Notes: generated by a model from the letters alone, not told the origin. Positions 52,593 to 62,257 are shown, counted from the first letter of the stretch. The stretch: 64,000 nt of DNA from Zunongwangia mangrovi (GCF_900112105.1 NZ_FOKV01000001.1:1359027-1423026); one strand, 5' to 3'. A program made the numbers and translations.

Positions 52593-53795
52593 CTATTGAA
52601 CTACGCTCATTCCGTTTTTAAAATTTTTGTTCATAATTCTATGAAATTGCTCTAAGTACATATCTGCAATTTTTTCCATTGGTAAAGAACATGAAGCTTT
52701 GTAATTCTTTTTACCAAGCTCTACGCGATATCCATCGTTAGATATGATCGCATCGATAGACTTTGCTAAAGAATCTACATTGGATGGTGTGAAGAACTGG
52801 CCACGATAGCCTTCTTCTCTTACCAAAATTCCTAAGTCACCAAGATCTGGAAGCACTACTGCTTTCCCGTAACTTCCTGCCTGGTGTAAAACCCCGGAGC
52901 TTCCGGTAGTTGAGGTGTAGGGGAATACAACTACCGCACTTTCTCCGAAGATCACCGGTACATCTTTTTCTTCAACATAACCGGTAAATGTAAGATTAGG
53001 GACATCCTTATACTTCTTTTTCATGCTTTCGATATAACCAGGCGTATTAGGACTATCGGTTCCTGCTATTACAATTTCCATTTCCTGTTTTGAGGTTCTT
53101 CTTAATTTCTCGATCGCTTCAATTAAGATCTCTACTTTTTTATAAGTTCCAAATTTGCCAAAAGTCATGATCTTTTTTGGACCTGCTGGTAGATCGTAAG
53201 TTGGTTCTGGCGGTGTTTCAAAAGCACCATGCGGAATCAACATTACGTTCTTTTTTCTGTATTTCGATTTTAAAATATATTCGTATTTACTAATGGTTAC
53301 GGCTACAAGATCTGCTTGTAAAACTAATCTTGTAAGTGTAGATCCTATAAAATTGTACATTTTTTGCATCAATTTATTCTGAGTAAATCCTGCTTTTTCA
53401 AGATCTACAGTTTCTAGAATGTTATGCAATAAAACGATCGTTGGGATTCTTTTTATCTTGAAGATCATAGGAAGCATTAAGCCTAAAGCCGCAGCAGCTT
53501 TCTTGTCTCCAAATTTCATGAACTGCAAATTGAATAAAATAGCGTCTGGTTTTTCAGCTGAAATTGCCTTGTAAATATTTACAATATTGGCGTAACTGTT
53601 AAACTTCCAGCAGTCTTTAACCGTGATCTTGCAATTCGCATCGAAGTCAATTTGCTTTTCTTCTTCTGTATGATCTGTAATTAATACGATCTCATCTACT
53701 TCATCCTTTAAAGCAAAATGCTTTACCAAATGATATCCATACTCCGTTAAGGTTACTTTGCTAGGAGGGAACGCTGTTACGATTGCTAGTTTCAT
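52593..53795 (-). CDS. GT4-like glycosyltransferase
   Basis: A 400-residue retaining GT-B transferase. Typical parts are the N-terminal AIVTAFPPSKVTLTEYGYHLVKHFA, a mid-protein acceptor domain and the C-terminal donor domain with IMTFGKFGTYKKVEILIEAIEKL, LTFTGYVEEKDVPVIFGESAVVVFPYTSTTGSSGVLHQAG (E/S-G-x-G region) and GKAVVLPDLGDLG. It shares its transcript direction with the flippase gene, 128 bases upstream. Roughly comparable to PelF in a Pel-like view of the locus. Confidence 0.88.
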   Translation of the reverse strand: MKLAIVTAFPPSKVTLTEYGYHLVKHFALKDEVDEIVLITDHTEEEKQIDFDANCKITVKDCWKFNSYANIVNIYKAISAEKPDAILFNLQFMKFGDKKAAAALGLMLPMIFKIKRIPTIVLLHNILETVDLEKAGFTQNKLMQKMYNFIGSTLTRLVLQADLVAVTISKYEYILKSKYRKKNVMLIPHGAFETPPEPTYDLPAGPKKIMTFGKFGTYKKVEILIEAIEKLRRTSKQEMEIVIAGTDSPNTPGYIESMKKKYKDVPNLTFTGYVEEKDVPVIFGESAVVVFPYTSTTGSSGVLHQAGSYGKAVVLPDLGDLGILVREEGYRGQFFTPSNVDSLAKSIDAIISNDGYRVELGKKNYKASCSLPMEKIADMYLEQFHRIMNKNFKNGMSVVQ

Positions 53796-53923
53796 GGTAA
53801 ATTTGGTTTTAAAAATCCTCTTTTAGAAGGAGTTAGTTATTTTAGAAAATCTTGTTCTTTTAATTATGATTCAAATATCTATATAAACCTGTCTTAATTT
53901 TTTCTTCTTCGATAAACGGTAAT

Positions 53924-55171
53924 TTACTGTAGGTGAGCTTTCTTTTTGTGTTGGTAAAAGAAATATGCCAGTTGAATTAAAAGTAGCACCACTATAATAA
54001 TGATCTGTACTAACACCACCTGTTCTAAAGAATTATGAAAGAAAACAATTAGTCCTACCTGTCCCATACCAAAGATCCCAGACAAGGCTACCGGCATGTA
54101 TTTATCGATCGATAAAAAGTAATACACAAAAACATTAGAGATTGCGAATAAAGAGGTGGCTAAGGCGTACTTCCAAAGTAAAGGCGCGATACTGGTATAA
54201 GCATCACCAAACATGATGTCTATAATTAACTCGGGCACAAAATAAGTCACTGTAATTATACTTATCGCTAAAAGACTTACAAAACCAACATACTTAAAAA
54301 GCACAGGTAAGGTATTTTCGCCATTTTTCTTTTTTTGTACAACGGTTGGCAATAAGATCATCACGAACATCCAGGCTACAAAGTAAACCAATCGGCCAAT
54401 CAAAGCCAGCGAAGCATATAAACCGGCTTCGTAAGAATCGAAATAATGTTTTACCAGCAAGATGTCGCTGTTGTTGATAATGATTTGTGTAAGCTCGTAA
54501 AAAGCAGTGATGGCGATAAAATTTACCAGGCTTTTACGATCTGATTGTTCTAAGGTCACTTTTGCGAAAAAATTGCCGCTATTTTTAAAAGGGATCAATC
54601 CAAATACAAAAGAGATCAAAATTCCTGAAGCAATTAAAACCGAAGATCCATTAGCCAAAAGCGTTACCAAAAGTAATGTGATCACTAATCTGCTAAACAT
54701 TTCGGTTTGATAGGTTGCAGAAAGTTTATAGAAACTTTTGCTTCCCTGGTAAAAACCACGATTTACGCTCATTAAAAAATAAAGCGGGATCCCAACACCA
54801 AAAATCACGAACATCCACTTACTATCAGTATTAAAAATATTTTGAAGTTGTCCTGCAAATAGAACAACAGCAAGCGAAGCCACGATTCCAATTATAAGGC
54901 TGGCTTTTTTTACATAATTAAGGAAATGAAGTTGTTTTTCAGTCTCGTAACCTGCGGTAAACTTAGCAACGGTTAACTGAAATGTCATGGCGATAAACGA
55001 CAAAACCAGTAAAAAAGTAATTAGGATCGCAGCATTAGCAAATTGCTCTGGTCCCAATATTCTACCTAACAACAAGTTGTATAGGTAGTTACCTAAATTA
55101 ACACCCATTGCGCTCAGCATAAAAAACTGTTCCGGCGTTATTTTTCTTACCTTTAGTTGTGATAAAATCAT
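53924..55171 (-). CDS. Polysaccharide flippase-like membrane protein (Wzx/PelG type)
   Basis: A 415-residue integral membrane protein of the MOP/polysaccharide transporter superfamily with about 12 hydrophobic helices. The start MILSQLKVRKITPEQFFMLSAMGVNLGNYLYNLLLGRILGPEQFANAAI is the usual N-terminal pattern of this superfamily. It would move lipid-linked sugars or a polymer across the inner membrane. Divergent from the TPR-barrel gene; a -7-like GATATTTG is found on the minus strand about 30 bases before the ATG. Confidence 0.85.
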   Translation of the reverse strand: MILSQLKVRKITPEQFFMLSAMGVNLGNYLYNLLLGRILGPEQFANAAILITFLLVLSFIAMTFQLTVAKFTAGYETEKQLHFLNYVKKASLIIGIVASLAVVLFAGQLQNIFNTDSKWMFVIFGVGIPLYFLMSVNRGFYQGSKSFYKLSATYQTEMFSRLVITLLLVTLLANGSSVLIASGILISFVFGLIPFKNSGNFFAKVTLEQSDRKSLVNFIAITAFYELTQIIINNSDILLVKHYFDSYEAGLYASLALIGRLVYFVAWMFVMILLPTVVQKKKNGENTLPVLFKYVGFVSLLAISIITVTYFVPELIIDIMFGDAYTSIAPLLWKYALATSLFAISNVFVYYFLSIDKYMPVALSGIFGMGQVGLIVFFHNSLEQVVLVQIIIIVVLLLIQLAYFFYQHKKKAHLQ

Positions 55172-55319
55172 TTTAGTTCGGTTTTAGATTAGTTATCGGC
55201 ACAAATATCCAGTAGATTTCAGTGAAAAGGGATTCTATTTCGTTGAGCGGAAGTTTTATGTAGATGAATGAAGACCAAAACAGGCTTAACTTGCAACTAC
55301 AAAAATTAACCAAGTACCC

Positions 55320-57380
55320 ATGAAAAAACTTAACCTATTATTTTTTCTGTTTCTAGGCATTCAATTAGTATCTGCGCAAGACATGCAGGAAGGTTTTGGC
55401 TATTTAGAACAAGGCGATTTTGCGAAAGCTGAAACTTTTTTTGAAGGTATTCTAAACGAATATCCAGATAACAAAACTGCAAATTTGTGCTACGGTAGGG
55501 CAGTAGGCTTAAACGGTGAACCGCAAAAGGCAACTTCGATCTTTACCGATTTGCTGAAAGACTATCCCGGTGACCTGGAAATCGAACTAAATTATGCCGA
55601 ATCACTTTTATGGGGAAGCCATTTTAATAAAGCTAAAGCTTATTACAGCGATCTTGTACAAAAATATCCAGAAAACTTTGCAGCACTTTTAGGCTTTGCC
55701 AACACGCTTTCTAATTTGAAGGAATATGACAATGCTTTGATCTATGTGAATAGAGCATTAGAAACTTCTCCCGGCAATCCAAATGCGATGGTTTCTAAAA
55801 AATACATCAGGCTTGGATTTGCGTATCAAAAAATGCAAAATCAGCAATACGAGCCGGCGATCGCTTTGCTGAATGAAAATTTAGAAGATTTTTCTGGTGA
55901 TAGAGAAACCTTGCTGAATAAAGCTAATATCTATTTAATCACTAAAGAAACCGATGAAGCTAAAAATGTGTATCTGGAATTAGCCAAAAACGCTAAAGAT
56001 AGTATCGTCGCTTTAAACGGAATGTCACTTGCTTCGCATATTGCTGAAAATGAAAAAGAAGCCCAGAGGCTTGCTGAAAAAGCTATTGAAAAAGCTGAAG
56101 TCCTAGGTGATTCCACATCGATACAGGCTTCAAGAGAACGATATGCTCAGACTTTGGTTTGGAATAAAGATTTTAAAAATGCTGAAGCTTACATTTCAGA
56201 ATTAATAAAAGATTACGGCGAAGAAAACTGGGTGTTGTCATTACGTGCAACTTTAGGAATGTATCGAAGTGATTTTAAAGAAAGTATTGCCGATTATCAG
56301 CAGATATTAGAAAAAGATACTGCTTCTTTCGATGGAAATTTGGGAATTGCCAATGCTTATTTTGCAGATGGCGAAACCGAAAATGCTTACGATGCCGCTT
56401 ATCAAACTTTAAAGGTGTTTCCTAATCAAAAAGATGCGACCAATTTCTTAGGCAAATTAGATCGTAGTTTTACACCAACTGTAGAAGAGAAAATAAATTA
56501 CACCTTTGATAACGGTGATAACAAAGCCTATGCTACAAATACCAATATTGAATTTCCTGTTAGCACAAAACTGAGTTTTAATGCCAATTATAACTATCGA
56601 AAAACCCGAAATAGCATTACAGAAAATGAAGCAACTTCAAATAACTTCAGTTTAGGTGGAAGCTATAAATTTCATCCAAAAGCTAGTTTTCATGTTTTAG
56701 GAGGAATAAATTCGGCTAACTCTTTCAGTAATAATTATAATCAATTCTTAGCGCATGCTTTTTTCAAGATCAAGCCATATAAATTGCAGGATCTGGAAGT
56801 TGGTTATAACCGCGAAGTGCAGAATTTCAACGCCGATCTTTTGGATCGTGAAATCGTAGTGAACAATTATTACATGAACTATAATATGGGTACCAATTTT
56901 AATTTAGGATGGTTTACGCAGTATTATTACAGTTCGCAGAGTGATGAAAATAGCAGGAATTTGCTGTTTACCTCGTTGTATTATAACTTTTTGTCGAAGC
57001 CGGTTTTAAAAGGAGGTCTAAATTATCAATTCTTAAGTTTTAAGAATCAGGTGCCAACGATCTATTTTAGTCCGTCACGATTTAATGCGGTAGAAGTTTT
57101 TGTCGAATTTTTGATGGATGAAAATGCTGTGGAAGCCAAAAGTCTGTTTTACGGATTAACCGCAGCAACCGGTTACCAGTTTATTGAAGACGATCCCAAG
57201 CAATCTACCTATCGTATCCAGGGAAGGTTTGGCTATAAATTTTCAGAGCGTTGTTTAGCGAACTTCTACGGAACTCGAAGTAACATAGCTTCTGCCACTG
57301 CAGCTGGTTTTACTTTTACTGAATTTGGATTTCGACTGAAGTGGATCTTTTTGAATAAGCCGGTTTTTGAAACGAGGTAA
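55320..57380 (+). CDS. TPR-containing outer-membrane beta-barrel protein (YaiO/PgaA-like)
   Basis: A 686-residue exported protein with signal peptide ending VSAQD. Residues about 20-385 consist of tetratricopeptide repeats (EGFGYLEQGDFAKAETFFEGILNEYPDNKTANLCYGRAVGLNGEPQKATSIF is the first pair; about nine in all). Residues about 390-686 are alternating strands ending with aromatic residues, as in YaiO-type barrels (FNANYNYRKTRNSITEN, GSYKFHPKASFHVLGGINS). This TPR-plus-barrel order is that of PgaA, BcsC and PelB exopolysaccharide exporters, so it is the probable outer-membrane exit for the product of this locus. Confidence 0.88.
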   Translation: MKKLNLLFFLFLGIQLVSAQDMQEGFGYLEQGDFAKAETFFEGILNEYPDNKTANLCYGRAVGLNGEPQKATSIFTDLLKDYPGDLEIELNYAESLLWGSHFNKAKAYYSDLVQKYPENFAALLGFANTLSNLKEYDNALIYVNRALETSPGNPNAMVSKKYIRLGFAYQKMQNQQYEPAIALLNENLEDFSGDRETLLNKANIYLITKETDEAKNVYLELAKNAKDSIVALNGMSLASHIAENEKEAQRLAEKAIEKAEVLGDSTSIQASRERYAQTLVWNKDFKNAEAYISELIKDYGEENWVLSLRATLGMYRSDFKESIADYQQILEKDTASFDGNLGIANAYFADGETENAYDAAYQTLKVFPNQKDATNFLGKLDRSFTPTVEEKINYTFDNGDNKAYATNTNIEFPVSTKLSFNANYNYRKTRNSITENEATSNNFSLGGSYKFHPKASFHVLGGINSANSFSNNYNQFLAHAFFKIKPYKLQDLEVGYNREVQNFNADLLDREIVVNNYYMNYNMGTNFNLGWFTQYYYSSQSDENSRNLLFTSLYYNFLSKPVLKGGLNYQFLSFKNQVPTIYFSPSRFNAVEVFVEFLMDENAVEAKSLFYGLTAATGYQFIEDDPKQSTYRIQGRFGYKFSERCLANFYGTRSNIASATAAGFTFTEFGFRLKWIFLNKPVFETR

Positions 57381-57609
57381 GTTTAAAAGATTATCAAATT
57401 AAATGTCCAAAATAGATAATAATGAGGTATGGTCACCCTGAACTTGATTCAGGGTCCCATCACAATAATTTGTTTTCAATATAGTATGAGATTCTGCTTC
57501 AATTCCAATGGTTATTGGAACGGAATGACTAAACAACGAATTACGGATCATCAATTATCTAAAAAAAGAGGCTTTGAGATATCGGAAATCTTAGAAAATC
57601 GAAATAGAA
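57381..57609. repeat. Intergenic stretch with a palindromic repeat
   Basis: Contains ACCCTGAACTTGATTCAGGGT, a palindromic element at about 57435-57455 related to the CCCGGA-CTTGA-TCCGGG element near 33604-33620 (same spacing, compensating changes in the arms). A 62-codon open frame spans it but looks like repeat sequence, not protein. Confidence 0.6.
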
Positions 57610-58746
57610 TTAATTAGCATAAATATCTTTTAAAATATTTAAATCTTCAGTAGTCATGGGAAGCATTTGGCTATTGGTCCATTGCTGCTTTTGTTTAAAT
57701 TTAGCCACGGTTTTATTGAAGGCTTTTTTCGAATTATAATTACTTCTAAATTTTTTGACCTTTTTTCCTTGAATTAATTTATTGAAGGCAATCTTACCTT
57801 TCATCTCAAAACGAAAGATCGAATCATTTTTAAAAAGCACTGTTTTATCATTTGTGATTTCTGCATAAGACAGAAATTGTTTGCCATCTTCATCAGCACT
57901 TATTTTAATAAGTGAAGCAATTCGTGTGTTGTGGTTTGGTTTATCAGGTGTTAGTTCTGGTATCTGGTTTCTTAGGTATTCAACTTTAATTTCTTTTATG
58001 GTCAGTTGGTTTTTACTTAGAAAAATATGTCCATTTGCCGAATCTTCTCCTCCAGAGATTTCAATTTTATAGATTTCTTCTTCCTCGTTTTCAATTCGAC
58101 CGGCATAACTGAAATTCATTGTTTTTAGTTTTTCTAATATCGGAGCGTTCTTTAAGGTAGGATCCATTATATTTAAAAACTCAGCTACACCACTTAGAAG
58201 ATTCATTCGTTTATATTTTTCTGTTTTTTTAACCTCAGAAATTTTGGTTTTGGTTTCCTCTTCCAGTGAAGCTTTGTAGGATAGAAAGTCGGTTTCGATC
58301 ATTTCTACTCCTTTACCATCCTTTTTTAAGCTATATCTAAATATTCCTTCCTGATTGTAAGGCTTTGAAAAAAAGTTCTTTGGGATATTTTCAAAAGCTT
58401 TTAAAATGGTATCTCTTGCATTAAAATTGTTTAAAACAACTTCATCCAAATTATAAGCTAAAGCTTTTAAATATAAGGTGTCTTTAAGATCTTTCGAGGG
58501 GAGTTTTTTGGTTTGATAACCCAAATGAGAAAGAATGTATTCCTCATGGTCTTTTGGGGTAAAGATAATTCCGTCTTCATTACTTACACTTCCTTGATTA
58601 TTGCCAAAATTCAGATTAGCGTAGGGAATAGGTTCTAGACTTAGCGAATCTAAAACCAGCGCTTGTTGAGCATATCCATTAGAATTGTAAATGAATAATA
58701 TTACAATCAACATTAGCCCTTTTGGGAAGTGAGATGTAGAAGACAT
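57610..58746 (-). CDS. Secreted carboxypeptidase-regulatory-like domain protein
   Basis: A 378-residue exported protein. After the signal peptide an N-terminal beta domain (ALVLDSLSLEPIPYANLNFGNNQGSVSNEDGIIF and SHLGYQTKKL) is the CarboxypepD_reg-like fold widely attached to surface proteins in Bacteroidota. The remaining 270 residues (starting NLDEVVLNNFNARDTILKAFENIPKNFFSKPYNQEG) are a family-typical but uncharacterised domain ending near DLNILKDIYAN. Not in an obvious operon. Confidence 0.8.
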   Translation of the reverse strand: MSSTSHFPKGLMLIVILFIYNSNGYAQQALVLDSLSLEPIPYANLNFGNNQGSVSNEDGIIFTPKDHEEYILSHLGYQTKKLPSKDLKDTLYLKALAYNLDEVVLNNFNARDTILKAFENIPKNFFSKPYNQEGIFRYSLKKDGKGVEMIETDFLSYKASLEEETKTKISEVKKTEKYKRMNLLSGVAEFLNIMDPTLKNAPILEKLKTMNFSYAGRIENEEEEIYKIEISGGEDSANGHIFLSKNQLTIKEIKVEYLRNQIPELTPDKPNHNTRIASLIKISADEDGKQFLSYAEITNDKTVLFKNDSIFRFEMKGKIAFNKLIQGKKVKKFRSNYNSKKAFNKTVAKFKQKQQWTNSQMLPMTTEDLNILKDIYAN

Positions 58747-58832
58747 TCTTAAAACTTAGACTTTTAAGGAATTAAAATAAGAAAAAGAAAGTTAACGGCA
58801 AAGCCTAAAATTTATTCAAGAAATTTTCAATA

Positions 58833-59369
58833 TTACTCAAATTTCACCTGAAATTTAATCGCCTGTTCGATATGCGCCAGGTGATGATTAGAATGCCAGG
58901 CATACATCCCGATAGCGGTTTTTAAAGTGAACTTTTGCTTTCTTTCTGGATGGTAAAAAGTCTTTTGAAGTTCATTTTCGTTAAAATTCTCGATCAATTT
59001 TACCCAACGATAATGTAAACCTTCTAGCAATATCAAACTTTGGTTGATATCACACGAATAATCATCTAATTGTGCCCAGGCAGTTTCGTTATAGCCCCTA
59101 ATGGTAGGATCTTCTTCGGTTAAAGCGATTTTAAACCTGATGATACTGTTCATGTGACTATCGGCCAGATGATGAATCACCTGTTTTATTGTCCAGCCTT
59201 CAGGGCGATATTGCCAGGATAATTCTTCTTCAGAAAGATCTTTGGTAAGATTCGATATTTTGGCGGGTAATTCTGCAATGTCCTTAGTCCAGGTTTTAAG
59301 AAGTTCCGGAGTAATTTCCGCAGGATTTATAAAGGTTCCAATGGGATATTTTAGTTGCTCGAGTGTCAT
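58833..59369 (-). CDS. DinB/YfiT-like putative metal-dependent hydrolase/bacillithiol transferase
   Basis: A 178-residue four-helix-bundle protein of the YfiT/BstA type in the DinB superfamily. Predicted metal ligands: His66/67 (VIHHLADSH, with H72) and the HSNHHLAHI cluster at 158-165. YRPEGWTIKQVIHHLADSHMNSIIRFK is the diagnostic segment. Family members in Bacillus transfer bacillithiol; the substrate here is unknown. The ~95-bp repeat copy 3 lies just upstream. Confidence 0.9.
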   Translation of the reverse strand: MTLEQLKYPIGTFINPAEITPELLKTWTKDIAELPAKISNLTKDLSEEELSWQYRPEGWTIKQVIHHLADSHMNSIIRFKIALTEEDPTIRGYNETAWAQLDDYSCDINQSLILLEGLHYRWVKLIENFNENELQKTFYHPERKQKFTLKTAIGMYAWHSNHHLAHIEQAIKFQVKFE

Positions 59370-59396
59370 ATTGTTATGATTAAAAAAACGAATTTA

Positions 59397-59494
59397 GTAA
59401 ATTATCTCGGGGTAAGCCCACAAGACTTTTTTTGGAAGTAGATTTTTAATTTCGAGAGAAGCCTCGGGGTATTATACTCTTTGGCGGTGCCAAT
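59397..59494 (-). repeat. Dispersed ~95-bp repeat, copy 3
   Basis: On the minus strand it begins ATTGGCACCGCCAAAGAGTA, contains CTCGAAATTAAAAATCTACT and GTGGGCTTACCCCGAGATAA, ending ATTTAC. Between the YfiT-like gene's start region and the terminator of the large secreted protein gene. Confidence 0.85.
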
Positions 59495-59501
59495 AAAAAA
59501 G

Positions 59502-59531
59502 AAAATGCCGGGTAACCACTCCCGGCATTTT
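59502..59531. terminator. Intrinsic terminator
   Basis: AAAATGCCGGG and CCCGGCATTTT around the loop TAACCACT, flanking the 3' end of the leftward secreted-protein gene. Confidence 0.88.
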
Positions 59532-59564
59532 CACTCATAACTAACCTAACCAACTAACCAACCA

Positions 59565-62006
59565 TTAGTTTACGACTAATCCTATTTGGGATTTATCTTT
59601 ATTATCTACGATAATTATGCTGTTATAGATTCCCGGAGGCACACTTTTTAATTGTATTGGGATTTCTATTTTTCCGTTTTCCAGTTCGTACTCCTTGTTA
59701 TGCACCATTTTGCCGCCCATATCAAAGATCATCACTTTTACATTTTTTCCTGATTTTGGTAACACCAAACTTGTATTATTTCTAAAAGGATTTGGATAAT
59801 TATAGGCTTTCTTTACGGGAGTATCTACTACCGCAATTGGATTTTCCTGTGAAGGAATTTCCCTAAAATTGGTAAACTGAACATTTTCTATGTTTACATT
59901 AAATTGCTGAAATTCGCTATAATTCCCTTGTACAGAAAATACTATTCCTTTTAGTGGATCGCCTTTAAAACTCTCAGAATCATTTCTGAAATCTGATAAT
60001 CTTAAGTTGTAGATTTTTCCATCTTCATTGGTTTCTATGGCGTAGCGATATCTTTTATTCCAATCTGTTAAACCATCGGTAACCAGGATTACTTCAATAG
60101 GAAGATTACTTTTAGAAGTAAATTCTAAGGCTTCAAAATTATCAGTATAAAATTGTTGATCTCCGGCCAGAATATTTCTGAAAACATTTAAAGTTCCAAA
60201 GATCTCACCATTTACATTTACGTTTCTTTCGATCTGATAAGAATTGTTGCTGAAATTATCCAATTTCGCTTCAGTAATACTGAAAGAGTTAATCTTGGTT
60301 TCAGCTTCAGCATAATCAATTCCCCATGGACCATCGGCTAAATAAAGTGCATCTGCTTTTGGTGAATTATTCCCCTGAATTTCTAATCCTACGTCAAATA
60401 AACTTCCGGCATCTACCACCACTTCTTCTTCATATTCAGCAGCTAAAGTGATGTTTTTATTGAAATCAGTTTCAGAAGCCACTTCAGTTGAACGAATATT
60501 TCCCTGAAAGTTTATTACCGTAGCACCCGAATTATTTTTGATGCGCAAATGTAATTGTCCGTTTTTATACACTCCTTTTTTTACAAAAACACTCGGGATC
60601 TCACTTTCTTCAGTATTAAAACTTAAACCGTTTGTAGCTTTAAAGGTATCGATCACATGTTTTGCTAAAGTGCTTACCTGCCCCATAGAGCCGCCCCAAA
60701 TCTGGAAATTTGCGTAATTTCCTTTTGGATAATCCCCAATATTCCAGAAGCTGTACAATTTGTTTCCACCAGAATTAAGTTGAACAGAAAAATTAAGTGC
60801 ATATTCTAATTGACCACTAGCTCTAAGAATTTTGATCATGATGATTTCGTGACCTGCTAATTGAATTGTTCTAATATCTTCTAAACTAGAGCTGTTTAAT
60901 CGATCGCAAATTACTTTAGAGTGATCGTAAATTCCGTCATCTGTTAAAGTAGCCAAAGCTGCAGCAACACGCATATTGCCCTGGTAATAGTCTACCGAGA
61001 AGATCTCTTTCGCATTAGTGATCGCTAAAAGATCTTCTGGGCTAGACTCATATGATTGCTCAGAGCCAAACATCCCGGTTTCTGGTAGTAGGGATTTCAG
61101 GTTAACCTGGGAGTTTTTCATAAATGGGCCCTGAGCTTTATATTTTGATTGTATACGTTTATGATCTTTAAAGTTGTTTTCTTTAATTCTGCTAAAATTT
61201 CTTTTAGCGATTAGAGAAGCTAAATTTCCATTACTTTCTAATCCGCCAAGGTTAGCAGAGCTTACATCTGTAGCCGATTTAATATCTACGTAATTAGCGG
61301 TTCTTATCGCATCGTAAGGATTAGCCGTTATGTAAAATAAAGCGTCATTAAAATCCTGATCGCAGCTGGCATAATCTCGACGAATATCTTCGAAACCAAG
61401 GATTACTCGTTCGTTTTCTGGATCTGCCAGTAATACATTATGCTTTCTTAATTCTGGATCGGCTTCTGGGTTATAATCAGGATTAGAAAATACCTGCCAG
61501 TGACCACCGGTTACATAACCTCTCCAACCATTGGCTAAAAGCACCCAGCCAATACCGGTTCCTGCCTTAAAATCTCCAATTTTAACTTTATCGCCGGCAT
61601 ATAATCCACCACCAGATCCAGCTGCAGAAACATTAGGGAAGATAATGGTGATATCCTTTGGTTCTGGTTTTGGTTGTTTTGGCGCATTAATATCGTAAGT
61701 ATAAAAGCCTAAAACATTTTTATAACCAGCACCTTCTTTTACAAAAGTTACCCAAACAGCAGCATCTTTATCCAGGATAAGATCGGTGTCATAACCAGCG
61801 GTAATGTAATGAGGATTATAATCTGGTACCGGATAACCTTCTGGAACCGCATCATCTATCATTTGCATGGTTTCTGCGCTTATATTGTCGCGACCAACTA
61901 AATAATCTGGTACTCCCTGGCTATCATAGCTTCCTAAGAAGTTGTAATCCTGGGCTGTTCCGAAAAAAGAAACTAAAAGACAAAGAAAAAGTAATTGTTG
62001 CTTCAT
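59565..62006 (-). CDS. Type IX-secreted surface protein with DUF4114/LruC-like content
   Basis: An 813-residue exported protein: signal peptide ending GTAQD, then a domain with GSGGGLYAGDKVKIGDFKAGTGIGWVLLANGWRG and ILGFEDIRRDYASCDQDFNDALFYITANP, the acidic calcium-binding-style motif of DUF4114 and LruC proteins. A middle region with a LruC-like arrangement spans about 280-620. The last 75 residues (KKAYNYPNPFRNNTSLVL ... IDMGGKMVHN-like ... VPPGIYNSIII) form a type A sorting domain for the type IX system. Probably a surface adhesin or glycan-associated protein; binding partner unknown. Confidence 0.87.
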   Translation of the reverse strand: MKQQLLFLCLLVSFFGTAQDYNFLGSYDSQGVPDYLVGRDNISAETMQMIDDAVPEGYPVPDYNPHYITAGYDTDLILDKDAAVWVTFVKEGAGYKNVLGFYTYDINAPKQPKPEPKDITIIFPNVSAAGSGGGLYAGDKVKIGDFKAGTGIGWVLLANGWRGYVTGGHWQVFSNPDYNPEADPELRKHNVLLADPENERVILGFEDIRRDYASCDQDFNDALFYITANPYDAIRTANYVDIKSATDVSSANLGGLESNGNLASLIAKRNFSRIKENNFKDHKRIQSKYKAQGPFMKNSQVNLKSLLPETGMFGSEQSYESSPEDLLAITNAKEIFSVDYYQGNMRVAAALATLTDDGIYDHSKVICDRLNSSSLEDIRTIQLAGHEIIMIKILRASGQLEYALNFSVQLNSGGNKLYSFWNIGDYPKGNYANFQIWGGSMGQVSTLAKHVIDTFKATNGLSFNTEESEIPSVFVKKGVYKNGQLHLRIKNNSGATVINFQGNIRSTEVASETDFNKNITLAAEYEEEVVVDAGSLFDVGLEIQGNNSPKADALYLADGPWGIDYAEAETKINSFSITEAKLDNFSNNSYQIERNVNVNGEIFGTLNVFRNILAGDQQFYTDNFEALEFTSKSNLPIEVILVTDGLTDWNKRYRYAIETNEDGKIYNLRLSDFRNDSESFKGDPLKGIVFSVQGNYSEFQQFNVNIENVQFTNFREIPSQENPIAVVDTPVKKAYNYPNPFRNNTSLVLPKSGKNVKVMIFDMGGKMVHNKEYELENGKIEIPIQLKSVPPGIYNSIIIVDNKDKSQIGLVVN

Positions 62007-62257
62007 GATCTGGTTGATTTATATCACGAAAATAGATCAGCTTAAGGCTTTTATCTTTTCTAAATCGACAGGCTATTTTTTACTGTCGGTGAATGGTTTA
62101 CTTTTTTGGACGAGTTGTAAGTTTTAGAAAATTGAGTTATAGGATGAACGGTTTCAAATAGGTAATTGGATAAAAAAGTATCGAAATTGGGTATAATTAA
62201 GCTAAGTTTATAGTCTAAGTTTTACGTTTTTATTCGTTCTTAAAATGAACTACCCGA
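62007..62257. other. Divergent intergenic region between the secreted-protein and GH2 genes
   Basis: Holds the promoters of both genes by position. On the minus strand TATTTTCG (62027-62034, one mismatch to TAnnTTTG) lies 20 bases before the ATG of the leftward gene; a CGACAG/CTGTCG inverted pair sits at about 62069-62091. No gene is supported. Confidence 0.4.

Noticed and set aside
57429..57617. 62-codon open frame over the palindromic element
   Set aside because: The peptide starts with translated repeat sequence (MVTLNLIQGP) typical of such elements and overlaps the end of the convergent gene.
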